Below are positions 22,944-32,855 of a DNA stretch of 56,205 nucleotides, one piece after another. This DNA is from Pigoraptor chileana (lineage: Eukaryota > Opisthokonta > Filasterea). Under the pieces are notes generated by a model. The model did not search any database, was not told the origin of the DNA, and saw nothing but the letters and a program-made list of their open reading frames with translations. The stretch spans positions 1 to 56,205 of the forward strand of contig CALSCR010003175.1 of the NCBI GenBank assembly GCA_943704495.1, read 5' to 3'. How positions within the stretch are numbered: the stretch's first letter is position 1; each line of letters starts with the position of its first letter. A program made the position numbers and the translations under genes.

Positions 22944-24302
22944 ATGGCGTCGCAATACCTTGTGACTGCTGCCAACTGCCCCACATCCGAGGAATCGCCA
23001 GTGCCGACACTTCTTCAACTGAGTGCTTTGGAAACCCTTGGCGAATCATTTGAGGATGTTCCTGGCGTCTGGTTTTTCAATGACGAAGTGGATGCAATGG
23101 GCGACGATTGGTCCCTTCGAAAGTCGCTGTCTTTGTGGCTTGAGCGCGTGCCAATGTTCGCCGGCCGCATCTCAAAGCGTCACGGAGAGCGTCTTGCCGT
23201 GCGAGTGTGCAATTCAGGTGTGCCGTTTGAAGTCATACACTCCCCTCCATTGAGATGCAATATCACGGACGACGCATCCGCGGCCAATGCATGCAGATTT
23301 GCTCCTCGACTGAAGGCAACAGAAGGATCTCCGTTGGTCTGCGTACGGTTTGTGAAATTTGGAAAGGGCAATGGATGTGCAATCGCGGCCACGCTACTGC
23401 ATTGCGTGTCGGATGCATACACCACATTCCACTTTTTAAAGCACTGGGCCAATGTTCACCGTGCCATGCTCTCATGCGCACCTCCGCCCGTAATTGACGT
23501 GTGCATCGATCGGAGTGCTCAGGACAGCGGCGTCAACCCGATCGTCTTTTCACCGCTGTCTCCAGGAAAAATGCTGCGTCAACTGACACTCTTTCAGGGC
23601 ATTGCCCTTACTGCGCGCATCTTGTGGGATCTGCCGTGGCTGGGTGCATCGTATGCTGTTCTCTCCGCGGACGATGTTGATCGCATGCGTCGCACGGCGT
23701 CGGAGGGGCTTCCAGACGGCCGCCGTGTGTCGACAAACGCAGCCATCACCAGCTTTCTGCTGCGCGAATGCTTCAAAGTGCAGGGATTGGCGGGAGACGG
23801 ACAGCCGTGTGCTGCGGTTACTGCAATCAATGTGCGCTCCCGACGAAAGGCCGTTCCGACGAACTATTTCGGAGACGCCATTGTCCTGCATCCGCACCAC
23901 TTTGCGAGCGCCGCGGAGATCCAGACATCGCCGCTTTCGACGGTTGCATCCGCCCTGTATGAGTCCTATTCGAGCGTGGACGATGCAACCATTGCACAGG
24001 AGGGTGCGTGGGTGGATGCGGCGCTGCGGGAAGCCGGCAGTTGCGGTCGTGTCTTCCTGAATGCAGAACTGGGTAGAGTCTGCATGTTTAGCAACTGGAC
24101 GACTTTCCCCGTATACGACTGCGATTTTGGCGGCGGAGAGCCGTATGCATATGTTCCGATTGCGCCGCCCTTTGTCAATTCGTTTCTCATTGGGCCTGCG
24201 CCCAGATTGTATGGCGATGGTGCAATTGTCATCGGGATGCAAAATAAGTCACGGACGCGGAATGCCCTCAGAGCCGCAATTGCAGCCGCACTCGCGACGT
24301 GA
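22944..24302 (+). CDS. BAHD-type acyltransferase
   Basis: A single-exon gene of 452 residues. The HxxxD catalytic motif is HCVSD (about residue 158). The second family motif, normally DFGWG, appears as DFGGG (in VYDCDFGGGEP), with one substitution at the Trp. The N-terminal segment (ALETLGESFEDV, then LSLWLERVPMFAGRI) matches the first half of the fold, and the two-domain length fits BAHD enzymes (about 430-460). These enzymes use acyl-CoA to esterify or amidate small molecules, and the active His sits in a channel between the domains. The substrate cannot be told. The start is the ATG at 22944; an upstream in-frame GTG is not used in eukaryotes. No signal peptide is seen, so it is probably cytosolic. 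The family is abundant in plants and fungi but not in animals, which bears on the host's identity. Confidence 0.85.
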   Translation: MASQYLVTAANCPTSEESPVPTLLQLSALETLGESFEDVPGVWFFNDEVDAMGDDWSLRKSLSLWLERVPMFAGRISKRHGERLAVRVCNSGVPFEVIHSPPLRCNITDDASAANACRFAPRLKATEGSPLVCVRFVKFGKGNGCAIAATLLHCVSDAYTTFHFLKHWANVHRAMLSCAPPPVIDVCIDRSAQDSGVNPIVFSPLSPGKMLRQLTLFQGIALTARILWDLPWLGASYAVLSADDVDRMRRTASEGLPDGRRVSTNAAITSFLLRECFKVQGLAGDGQPCAAVTAINVRSRRKAVPTNYFGDAIVLHPHHFASAAEIQTSPLSTVASALYESYSSVDDATIAQEGAWVDAALREAGSCGRVFLNAELGRVCMFSNWTTFPVYDCDFGGGEPYAYVPIAPPFVNSFLIGPAPRLYGDGAIVIGMQNKSRTRNALRAAIAAALAT

Positions 24303-25076
24303 CATCGCCATATGTGATGCGTCATTTGAATGAATTATAAAGCTCATAGTTTTAAGATCAAAGGAATTGAGACGACTCCGGCAACCGGCCGGACGGCACT
24401 TAAATGAAAAAAGTTTCAAACTGATTAGCGCGATGTGCATCATTATTGCCGACATCTGAGGCGTCTGTATTAGGGATGGAACAATCCTCAAAGTCGACGT
24501 CCCGCAGGCAAGATTAGGAAGTAGTGAGCAGTTCCAAAACCGATTTCGTCTTCCGAGAGCTGATTCAGTAAATCCCTGTGCGGAATCTGATCAGTGACAA
24601 AAGGAAGGGTAGTCTTGCTCACTGAGTAAGGATCGTTGTTACCAACTTACCGCGTTACAGTCTGCTGTCGAATGTTCCGCCAAGGAAGTCGACCCTAAAA
24701 TTATTCAGTATTAACCGAAGTTCGTTCATGGATGTTTACACTCAGTAACGACACCGCGTGCCGGATGGCCGCAGTGGCAATTACAGTCCTAAGGATGTTC
24801 CGTGCATTCAGCCCCGACAAGTGTCATACTGACATCGGCACAGCAGGTCATTAGCTCATCGGCACTGTTCGTCGCTGTCGGCGCGTGCGAGATGAGCACC
24901 AAACGCCCGTTTATGCACACATGGAATCTACATCAAAGTATGAATGATTTTTGAAACTCACTTCGCAGCCTATTATCATCATCACCTGCTTCAATAGGCT
25001 GAAGCTCCGTGAAGCCATAGCTCAAGTTTGCCGATTTCAAGGACCATACCGCAACATAGAGGCGAAAAGAGCTGAT
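24303..25076. other. Intergenic space upstream of the RBR gene
   Basis: This is about 775 bases with no supported gene. The reading frame of the RBR gene extends upstream of 25077 to about 24951 without an ATG, so either transcription starts here or an upstream coding exon joins. I found no convincing donor with an ATG to choose between these. Confidence 0.35.
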
Positions 25077-27971
25077 ATGCATTCCATCTTGTCACACTCA
25101 GCGGCACATCCATTGGAGACGATGGGGCGACGCCGGCCCCGGATGCATGCAACGGATCGTGGGCTGGGGCTTCACCGAGGGCGTTTCGCGCTCTTTGCCG
25201 CCGCTGCTCTGTGTTGTGTGATGATCCCAATTGCACTCCACAGATATGGGATGTATGAAACAAAGATTAACAGTGGCACTAGTGGAGCATGGCGGAACGA
25301 ACACATTCCGACGGCAAACGCAGATCATCATGATGGGCTTGACGTTGAATCCAGCGAAGGAAGCTTTTTCGCAGCCATAATTCCCAGTGGACGTGTATTG
25401 TTCGCATTGGTTGCTGCAGTGCCGATTGCGATTGCGCTCGGGCCAACGCGCAAATGGCTACTGCAGGGCGCCCACGCCGCACTGCTTGTCGGTGTTCTTG
25501 CCGGCACGCCATGGCTCGCCCTCTGCGTGTACGACGCATGCACCAGTGCGTTTTGGGCGCTCTTCGCTCTAATCCTTAACCGAATGGACGCAGAAGAGGC
25601 CCTCGCCTGCCTGTGGCTCGCATCTTCGGCGGTGCTGGCGAGGTACGTGACAAACGGTGCGAGGACCCTCCTCACACCAGCAATGCTACCGCTCTGGATT
25701 GCAAACTGCGGCGCCGGATATATGCGCATCTACAGACAGCTTGTTCCACAGAACTACCGATGGTTGGCGCAGTCGCAATTCCGTGCCTTGGAGGCCTTTG
25801 CGGTCCCCATTGGTATATGCTACGTTACGCTGCGCCACGGAGTATTGTTGTCTCTGTGGCTGGCAGCAGTGATCGTCCCATCCGTTCTTGTGATTTCGTG
25901 CGCGATGCTCGTGGCTGTGTCCGCAAACGCAGTCGTACCCGTGTGTGCCGTGGCCTTACGACTGCCTCGCGGGGTGCCAAGGTGGTTCGCGCGCGGTGTT
26001 CGTCAGGGAAATGCGTTGTCGACAGAGTCTCTTGGAGCAATTCTCCGTCGATTGTTACCTGGGCAAAGCGACGAGAGAGCTGTGCATGGTGCTGGCGAGG
26101 CGGTGAATGCCCTGCGTGCGTCGTTGTGGGCTCTTCTCGACAGATGCTCGTACGAAATCGCCGATGCAATGAATGTTATCGACTCATCCTTCACAGCGTG
26201 GCACTCGCTATTAAGATCGTGGTCATCAACGCTCGCCACGCGATTCTCAGAGTTGCGCAACACAGTACAGTCGCGCCCACAATACCACATTGCAGCGTGG
26301 CGCGCGCGTGAAAGCCCACCCGCAATGGAGCGCATGCAATCGCACATGCAGGAGGCCGGAATGGTCGTCTGCCAGATCATTTTTGTCTGGATGCCACTGC
26401 TCCTGATTGCGAGCGCTGCGTGGGGAGGGATATCGTGGACCGCCGTTGTTGTTCTCCCACGTGTAATCGATTTTGTCGCTGTGATTGCCGCCTTCATGCC
26501 GGCCCTGCATCTACCACAGCCCGACCTACTTGTCCGCCCGCTGATTGTTCTTCCGTCAACAGCACTGCGACTCGTCCACATGGTAGTCCGGATTCAATGG
26601 AGGGCAGAATCACAGCCGGAAGATGACGAGAGCACGCAGCGTGCAAGGCGGGCATACAAGGCGGCAGTGGCGTCGTTCGACGCGTGGTTGTTGCAACTGT
26701 TCAAGAGTCTTGCAATTACAGCTGGCATGGCCGTGGGCTTCTGCGACGCCTACACGCACACTTACGAAGGCGATGCGGATGCATTGGGTCGGCTTTCACC
26801 GGAGACAGATGGGGACAATGGGCGTGACGACACGACAACTGAGTCGGACATGGAAGACAACGACATTGAGCCGACGCCGTACGGGAGGCTCACATGTGCG
26901 TCTTGCGATGGCGAGACACAAGCCCTCCCCCTTTGTACATTCCCGCACTTCTTGTGCAGCGACTGTGCAATCAATGCGCTGCAACGGTGCCTTGAGCAAG
27001 GTAACGCCACGTGCCCGTTTGCCAGCGGAAATAATCCATGTCGCGTGCGTGAAGATGCAGTCTGGTCCGTTGACATTGCACTCGGAACAGACGACGAGGG
27101 ACACGGCGTTGCACTTGAGTTCATTCACCAGATGAGATACGGGACATACTTGCAGCCCAGTGCAAATGACAACAACCCACAAGCCCGGCGTCTCACGCGC
27201 ATTCAGATGGAGCGGCTGTCAATGTTGGCGAAGCATGAGAACGACAGACGGCGCGTTGGATACGGCGTGCTCACAATCGACTCTTTTCAGCCCCCAGAGG
27301 ATGTGCAAGCGGGAGGGGCGGCGAGTCACGTGCATGCCGCGTGGGTCGCCGTCGACCGGAGCGACCGCACACCTCGGCCAATGACGTGCGGAAGGCCTGG
27401 ATGCACTGTTGCTGTCTGTGCTCAGTGCACACGGCCATGGGCAAGGCACGTCGGTCTCATGTGCGCGGACATGGAAAGGGTGGTCGACGGGGGTAGAAGG
27501 CGCAGCCAGCTGGAAGTGGTGGCCGGGATTGAATGGGCTGATGTGCCTGTCAACGTGAATGCACCCGTGGCGCCGCCAAGAATTGCAGGTTTCGTTCCAT
27601 GTCGTACCGAAGGATACGCAGAGATCCAAGGAAACGAGATTTTCAGGACAGTGCCAGTTGCGCATGCGTGGGAGGTCCATGACGCTGGCGGCGAGCTGAA
27701 CGATGGTGGCATCAACCGAGAAGGCGAAGAGTTGGCAGGGACCGAACATGTGCCCACGCCTCTATTGTATAAGCCATGCCCCGAATGTCACATGCCGGTG
27801 CAGCATGAGCGCAACAACGGGTGCCATCACCTGACATGTCCGGAGTGCACGACGCAGTGGTGCTGGGTATGCAACGGACGTTGGTTTCTTCCCGATCGGA
27901 CGGCGAGGCGATGCACTTGCCCGATGACGTGCTCCCCAACATGCACGGAGTGTCCGCCCCGGAATACTTGA
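25077..27971 (+). CDS. Multi-span membrane RBR (RING-IBR-RING)-like E3 ubiquitin ligase
   Basis: One open frame of about 964 residues from the first ATG. The N-terminal half has about eight to ten hydrophobic segments (for example RFALFAAAALCCVMIPIALH, LLIASAAWGGISWTAVVVLP). The cytosolic C-terminal third is cysteine-rich: RING1-like from about residue 607 (CASCDGE, FLCSDCAINAL, CPFASGNNPC), an IBR-like segment at about 769-795 (MTCGRPGCTVAVCAQC), and RING2 at about 899-935 (CPECHMPV, NNGCHHLTCPEC, WCWVC). The Cys in GCHH (about 915) is at the place of the catalytic thioester Cys of RBR ligases. The domain order is that of RBR enzymes, which take ubiquitin from an E2 onto this Cys before passing it to substrate. 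So many membrane spans in front of an RBR is unusual; known membrane RBRs have one or two, at the C terminus. Membrane location is an inference. An acidic linker separates the halves. Confidence 0.75.
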   Translation: MHSILSHSAAHPLETMGRRRPRMHATDRGLGLHRGRFALFAAAALCCVMIPIALHRYGMYETKINSGTSGAWRNEHIPTANADHHDGLDVESSEGSFFAAIIPSGRVLFALVAAVPIAIALGPTRKWLLQGAHAALLVGVLAGTPWLALCVYDACTSAFWALFALILNRMDAEEALACLWLASSAVLARYVTNGARTLLTPAMLPLWIANCGAGYMRIYRQLVPQNYRWLAQSQFRALEAFAVPIGICYVTLRHGVLLSLWLAAVIVPSVLVISCAMLVAVSANAVVPVCAVALRLPRGVPRWFARGVRQGNALSTESLGAILRRLLPGQSDERAVHGAGEAVNALRASLWALLDRCSYEIADAMNVIDSSFTAWHSLLRSWSSTLATRFSELRNTVQSRPQYHIAAWRARESPPAMERMQSHMQEAGMVVCQIIFVWMPLLLIASAAWGGISWTAVVVLPRVIDFVAVIAAFMPALHLPQPDLLVRPLIVLPSTALRLVHMVVRIQWRAESQPEDDESTQRARRAYKAAVASFDAWLLQLFKSLAITAGMAVGFCDAYTHTYEGDADALGRLSPETDGDNGRDDTTTESDMEDNDIEPTPYGRLTCASCDGETQALPLCTFPHFLCSDCAINALQRCLEQGNATCPFASGNNPCRVREDAVWSVDIALGTDDEGHGVALEFIHQMRYGTYLQPSANDNNPQARRLTRIQMERLSMLAKHENDRRRVGYGVLTIDSFQPPEDVQAGGAASHVHAAWVAVDRSDRTPRPMTCGRPGCTVAVCAQCTRPWARHVGLMCADMERVVDGGRRRSQLEVVAGIEWADVPVNVNAPVAPPRIAGFVPCRTEGYAEIQGNEIFRTVPVAHAWEVHDAGGELNDGGINREGEELAGTEHVPTPLLYKPCPECHMPVQHERNNGCHHLTCPECTTQWCWVCNGRWFLPDRTARRCTCPMTCSPTCTECPPRNT

Positions 27972-28502
27972 CTTTTGCATATCTGTCGCTCTCAGATTGA
28001 TGCCGGCACAATAAAACTCAGCTGCGATCAATCTCAGTCAGGTGCGCCGGCGGCGACAGTCATCTGACTAAGCAGGGCACGTGATACACCACGTGATCCT
28101 GATGAATTTACTTACTAAACTCACGAGTTGGGCACTCACTTAACTATTAGAGCATCACGGATAAGCGACCGATTACTATAATTGTCCCTGTAGAGAATTT
28201 ATTCACGCGGATTGATTTAGTAGACACGTGTGGGCGCTTGGCACGAGTCGGCTTAGTGGAGCCAAAAGTATAGACGATTGGGTCAAGGAAGCTGCGCGAA
28301 AATCAAAGAAATTCCTTGATCTTTGGATAAACGGTTGCTGCGTGCACTTCGCTTATCGTCTCTTTCTTGACTCTGTCGTCAGCACGAGACACATCTATAT
28401 ACCGTTTGCGCATCGCACACCGCGGCGCCTCGAAGCGTCGCCCACCGACGACACGTGCGCGGTACTGCGCCCTCCTCCATCCGTGTTGGGCGAGTTGAAA
28501 AA
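27972..28502. promoter_or_regulatory. Upstream region of MAK16 with paired CACGTG sites
   Basis: Two CACGTG hexamers, each followed by AT, sit 12 bases apart at 28078-28083 and 28090-28095, about 410-425 bases upstream of the MAK16 start and about 110 bases past the RBR stop. The rest shows no gene. Confidence 0.4.
28010..28015 (+). terminator. candidate poly(A) signal of the RBR gene
   Basis: AATAAA lies about 40 bases past the RBR stop codon. Position and motif are the only evidence. Confidence 0.45.
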
Positions 28503-30070
28503 ATGCAGCACGACGAGGTTATTTGGCAAGTGATCAACCAGCAGTTTTGCTCGTTTAAAGCAAAGACCAAGACGCAGACATTCTGCCGCAATGAGTACAA
28601 CCTCACCGGCCTGTGTAACAGGCAGTCGTGTCCGCTTGCAAACAGCCGATATGCCACCATCAAGGAAATAGTGGGTGCATGTACAGCGTTGTGGCAGTGA
28701 AAGGGCTCTGGGACACTGAACATGCAGGAATGCATGCAAGCCCGAGACACTTGAGTGCTATGTTGGTGGATGCGCGTGTTGAGCTTCCCTCTATGCACTT
28801 TGAAGCATATCAGTATATATCAATATTGACGCGTTCTCTCATTCTGCGTTTATGTTGCAGGATGGCATATGCTATTTGTACATGAAAACAATCGAGCGCG
28901 CACACACTCCGGCGAAAATGTGGGAGCGCGTCAAGTTGTCGAAAAACTACGAGACGGCGATGGAGCAAATAGATTCCAATCTGATTTATTGGCCAAAATT
29001 CATCGTTCACAAGGCCAAACAACGGTTTACGCGCGTGACCCAATATTTGATTCGGATGCGAAAACTCCGGCTTAAGGCGCAGAAGAAGCTCGTGCCTATT
29101 AGCAAAAAGGTTGAGAGGAGGGAGGCGAAGCGCGAACACAAGGCACTGATTGCTGCCAACGTCGAGGGGTCCATCGAGAAGGAGCTGCTTGAACGGTTGC
29201 AAAAGGTGTGTGGCAAAGTAGTTTTGTGTGGTTGGTTCTGTTGGTATGCTTGCAGTTATAGTGTTGTGGTTATGTGTGTATGCATGTGTATATATGTGTG
29301 TATGTATATGTGTGTGTATGTATGTGTCTGTATGTATATGTATGTATGTGCGTATGTGTGCATGTGTGTACTCGTGTCTGCATTGCGTCCATGTATTTCA
29401 ATGTCTCTCCTTCAATGGAGTTCAGCTGCTGCCACTTGTATTGCCATCTCACGCATCTTTCACTTCTGCCCCATCGTATATCCGCACCACATCGTATCGC
29501 TGTGTGTCTGTCGAGCAGGGCACGTACGGCGACATATACAACTTCCACGCGTCTGCCTTTGAGAAGGTGCTCCAGGGCGAAGGCGCGGAGGGAGAGGTGG
29601 ACTACGATTCGGAAGAGGAGGCTGAGATCGAAGACGCAATGCTTGCGGAGGACGAGGCTGACAGCGGTGATGAGGGTGGTGATCGCGAATACGTCGAGGA
29701 CTTTGGCAGCGACGACGACATGAGCGATCTGGAAGATTTCGGGGAGATGGGTGAAGGTGATAGCGATGATGAAGAATCGGGCGAGGAGGGGGGCGACGAC
29801 AGTGACGCAGGCGAGAGCAGTGACGACGATGACGGTGAAGACGTGCCGCCACGTGTCGCGGGTGGTAAGCGGCCCGCCGCAAAGCAGATCGCCCCGCCGA
29901 AGGGCAAGCGTCCTGCGCCCGCCCAGCCGAGCCCTCGCAAGGGAGGCAAGGCCGATGGGAAGAAGGGCGGGAAGAAGGCCCCCCCCGGCGGTGGTCGGCG
30001 GCGCGTCGAGGTCGAGTACGAGGAGGAGCGCGTGGGCGCCGCAACAAATACGCACAGCATGCGATATTGA
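28503..30070 (+). CDS. MAK16: Ribosome biogenesis protein MAK16
   Basis: MAK16 is a nucleolar protein needed to assemble the 60S ribosomal subunit. The exons are 28503-28670, 28861-29205 and 29519-30070, all in phase 0, giving 354 residues. The first exon has the family start [18 protein letters not shown] and the conserved cysteine cluster ([25 protein letters not shown]). The second has [37 protein letters not shown] and [13 protein letters not shown]. The third has GTYGDIYNF, then a long acidic Asp/Glu/Ser tract and a basic Lys/Pro/Gly tail ending with a VEVEYEEE block like the human VEIEYEQE. The acidic-then-basic tail fits a nucleolar RNP factor. Intron 2 contains a long TGTATG microsatellite. 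Confidence 0.95.
29270..29380. repeat. TGTATG-type microsatellite in MAK16 intron 2
   Basis: An imperfect run of TGTG/TATG units on the sense strand lies between the exon 2 donor and exon 3. The run stays open in one frame by chance, so it can be mistaken for coding sequence, but the MAK16 family shows no such insert. Confidence 0.75.
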
Positions 30071-31001
30071 GTGCATTGTGGCGACTGCCCGTCTGTCTGT
30101 TGGTTTTTTTGGTTTTGTTGCGTGTGTTTGCGTGCGTCGCGTGCGTGCGTGCATCTCTCTGTGTTTTTTTTTCAGTGTGCGTATGTGCCACGAGTGGAGT
30201 GCAAAACAAACAATCTGACTGTTATACGTGATGCATGTCGAACCTTTGGCTTTCTCTCGGCGCGGTTATCCCGCTCCAGCTCAGTGCTGTGTGGCACGCC
30301 TGTTTTTCTCTCCAAGTGAAGGCACCTGAGCGATCTACCGTTGGCGTAGGCATGTATATGTTGATCTCAATTGCGGTAAAATTCCCGCCAATAGTTCTGC
30401 ACCTCCAAAGTGTGAAGGACATGCACACCGCCAACCTGAAAATTACTTGGTGACGGCATGGTCTGACTTGTTCCGCAACCGAATAAGAGACCTGTCCCTC
30501 GACTGGGTGGCACGGGCAGTTGATTTGAGTAAGCTGGCAACTAGGGTTACGGCAAAAACTGTTGGACTATCAGCCCGGACTCAGAGGGTCAGTAATCATA
30601 AGTCTGATGGGACCGTGTCAGGCCACAGATGGCTGAACTGAATTGCTCCGACTGAGACAGATACTGGCGGCAGAAAAACACAGAAAACGACCACTGTCAC
30701 TGTTCTCGATTTGGGATTCATCTTCTTTGCTTTCACGCAACGAAATAGTGTCGTATGATATGTGAATGCAAGGAAAAGAGCAATTGATGTGTGATTTCGC
30801 ACCACTAAAACACGATCCTGCGCCACGCGATGACCACAAATCGCTACGTCGTCCCACAACAAAGCGAAGAAATTGCATCCCGGGTTCGTTCATTCAGCGA
30901 GCCTTTTAAATTCCTCTGTCGGCAGTCCATTGCCCGGGGTTTTGGCTGTTGGGACCAGATGACACCCAGTCTGTGAAACGCATGAAGGAGACCTCACAAT
31001 T
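30071..31001. other. Space between MAK16 and ZFYVE27
   Basis: This is about 930 bases with no supported gene. It includes the MAK16 3' untranslated region and the ZFYVE27 promoter. Short open frames here show no domain and no splice-consistent extension. Confidence 0.4.
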
Positions 31002-32855
31002 ATGTCGGTCTCCGAGTCCATACCCGGCGACGAATTCCCGCCTGATTGCTCTTTTGACATTGCAAAGATCGTTGGATATTCTGGCCTATTATGGCACAAG
31101 TTGGGCTACGTGCGTGCGGCGGCACGCATCTACATGCAATTGGTGCGGTGGGAGCGACCACCATGGCAGTCGGCCTCTGCACTGTGCATCGGCGTGCTCG
31201 TGTGCCTCTACCCGCACGTCGTGGTCGGTATCTTCGCAGTAGTTCCTGCATTACTTGTCGCCAAGGAAGCTCTTGTTGCTAGGGCTTATCGGAAGAACAA
31301 GTGGAGCACACTGCCGAAGATCACCCACCGCGACTTCATTCCGCAAGCGAAGCTCAATACTGTGACCGGTATCCTGGACGATTCAGAATCACTCACAGAG
31401 TTGATGCGAGTGTATCGACGTCGGCTGCGTGCCGCACAAGGCGCACTCTCTGCGGCGTGTGATGCGCTGGACTCGGCGTGGTCGGCGTGTGTGAAGCCCA
31501 CTGTGGCATCTGCTGCACGCGCAACGGCATGCATCATGTGCGTGATGATCTTGACATTATCATTGCCTCTCACGTGGCTTGCTGCTTTAGTATGGACGCA
31601 CCAATTTGTGCGGTGGACGCGGCCGTATGTTGGTAAGCGAAGTATTGGTGTCACTATCCCGTGCCGAATATTGTGTTGATTCACGAGAACGAATGCACTC
31701 TCAGTGCTGATCTGCGATTGTCAAACCGCACAGTTTATGGAAGCAGCCAACCCTTTAATGGGAACTCTGCGGCATAGTAGTGCGTTGAGTCGTGCCATGG
31801 GCCAACCGAGCATTGTCTGATTGAGTCCGTGCAGTCTCTTTCTCCCTAGAATTCAACACTAACCATGCTCCATACACACGCCTCCACCCACGGCATTTTG
31901 TACCCGCAGCGGTCTCACACACATTCGGCAGCATTCTCGGGAGCCGCGTAAAGATATACAAGCAAAGTGCTACTGCTGTCAGTTCAGTGCAAACCAAGGC
32001 CACTGGTGCAGGTGCACCGGTCGTGCAGGTAACAGCCGCAGTACAACGACCGTCCACAGTGACGGTGGATGCTGTGGGCAGCAAGGCAAGCACGCCGACA
32101 GTGAATGCAACGGTGGATCCACCGCCCATTGAGGTATGCACACGCACACGCACAGGCCACTGCATGTTGCTCACAGAAATGAATGTGCGTACTACATCCG
32201 GGCTCGTGTGCTCGACTGCATCGCAATGCCGTTTCAGCATTTCAGAGTGACTATTTGTGGGATGTTTAAATGAGGTGTTGTGCTGTTTAGTCTGTTTGTC
32301 TTTGGTTATATGCTAACCGATAAGAACGTCACGTGCGCCGCCTTGTGAGTGCAGGTACCCGTAGTAAGTAAGCGGCCGATACGCGCCAAGATAGAGGAGA
32401 TTCGATCCGAATTGCGACGGCGACAAACACAAAACGCGGGCAATTGTGCGTCGTGTCACTCGTCGTTTGGCATTTTGAACAAACGGGTGGGTTTCTGAAC
32501 AGGACTGCAGACACGTGTCTTGCATGATGTGCACAACCAGAATTATTGCACCCGCGTCCATAAAGCGCCCCCTCCTCCTCCACTCTTCTCGTCTCACTGA
32601 CTAGATGTTAGTAACATCAACACGACCGCACAGTTGTGCACACACTGACGCTTTTTTTTCTTTTATTGCCTTCCACGCACACTTTAGCAATGCTGTTCAT
32701 ACTGCGGGGTGGCCTACTGCAGCACGTGCTGTGCCAGTCTCGTGACCAGAGCAATGCTTGGCGCCACTTCGCCCGCCGCCTTCGAGGAAACCGTCAATGT
32801 CTGCGATGCGTGCTACGAGACTATCACAGGACACAAAATCGACCAGGGGAGATGA
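31002..32855 (+). CDS. ZFYVE27: Protrudin-like ER hairpin protein with C-terminal FYVE finger
   Basis: The exons are 31002-31632, 31910-32133, 32355-32486 and 32688-32855. Junction phases 1, 0 and 0 agree, giving 384 residues (human protrudin 411). There is a hydrophobic pair at about residues 57-86 and a second hairpin at about 174-199, then a Thr/Val/Pro-rich linker, a short basic-acidic helix (IRAKIEEIRSELRRR) and a FYVE-type zinc finger. Its four Cys pairs are 316/319, 332/335, 340/343 and 368/371. The finger resembles protrudin specifically: GILNKRQCCSYCG and YCSTCC, then LGATSPAAFEETVNVC, against the human KKRRSCSNCG, FCSRCC and MGATAPEAQRETVFVC. As in protrudin, the classic RRHHCR patch is replaced, so PI3P binding may be weak. 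Protrudin shapes ER tubules and builds ER-endosome contacts for outgrowth. I see no clear acidic FFAT motif in the linker. Confidence 0.85.

Noticed and set aside
29600-30209. Several overlapping long frames on both strands over the MAK16 tail
   Set aside because: The acidic and basic low-complexity tail of MAK16 leaves all frames open. Only the frame joined by the conserved exons is supported.
30447-30641. Possible tRNA-like stretch downstream of MAK16
   Set aside because: I could not fold a cloverleaf with proper D, anticodon and T arms or find matching A and B boxes.
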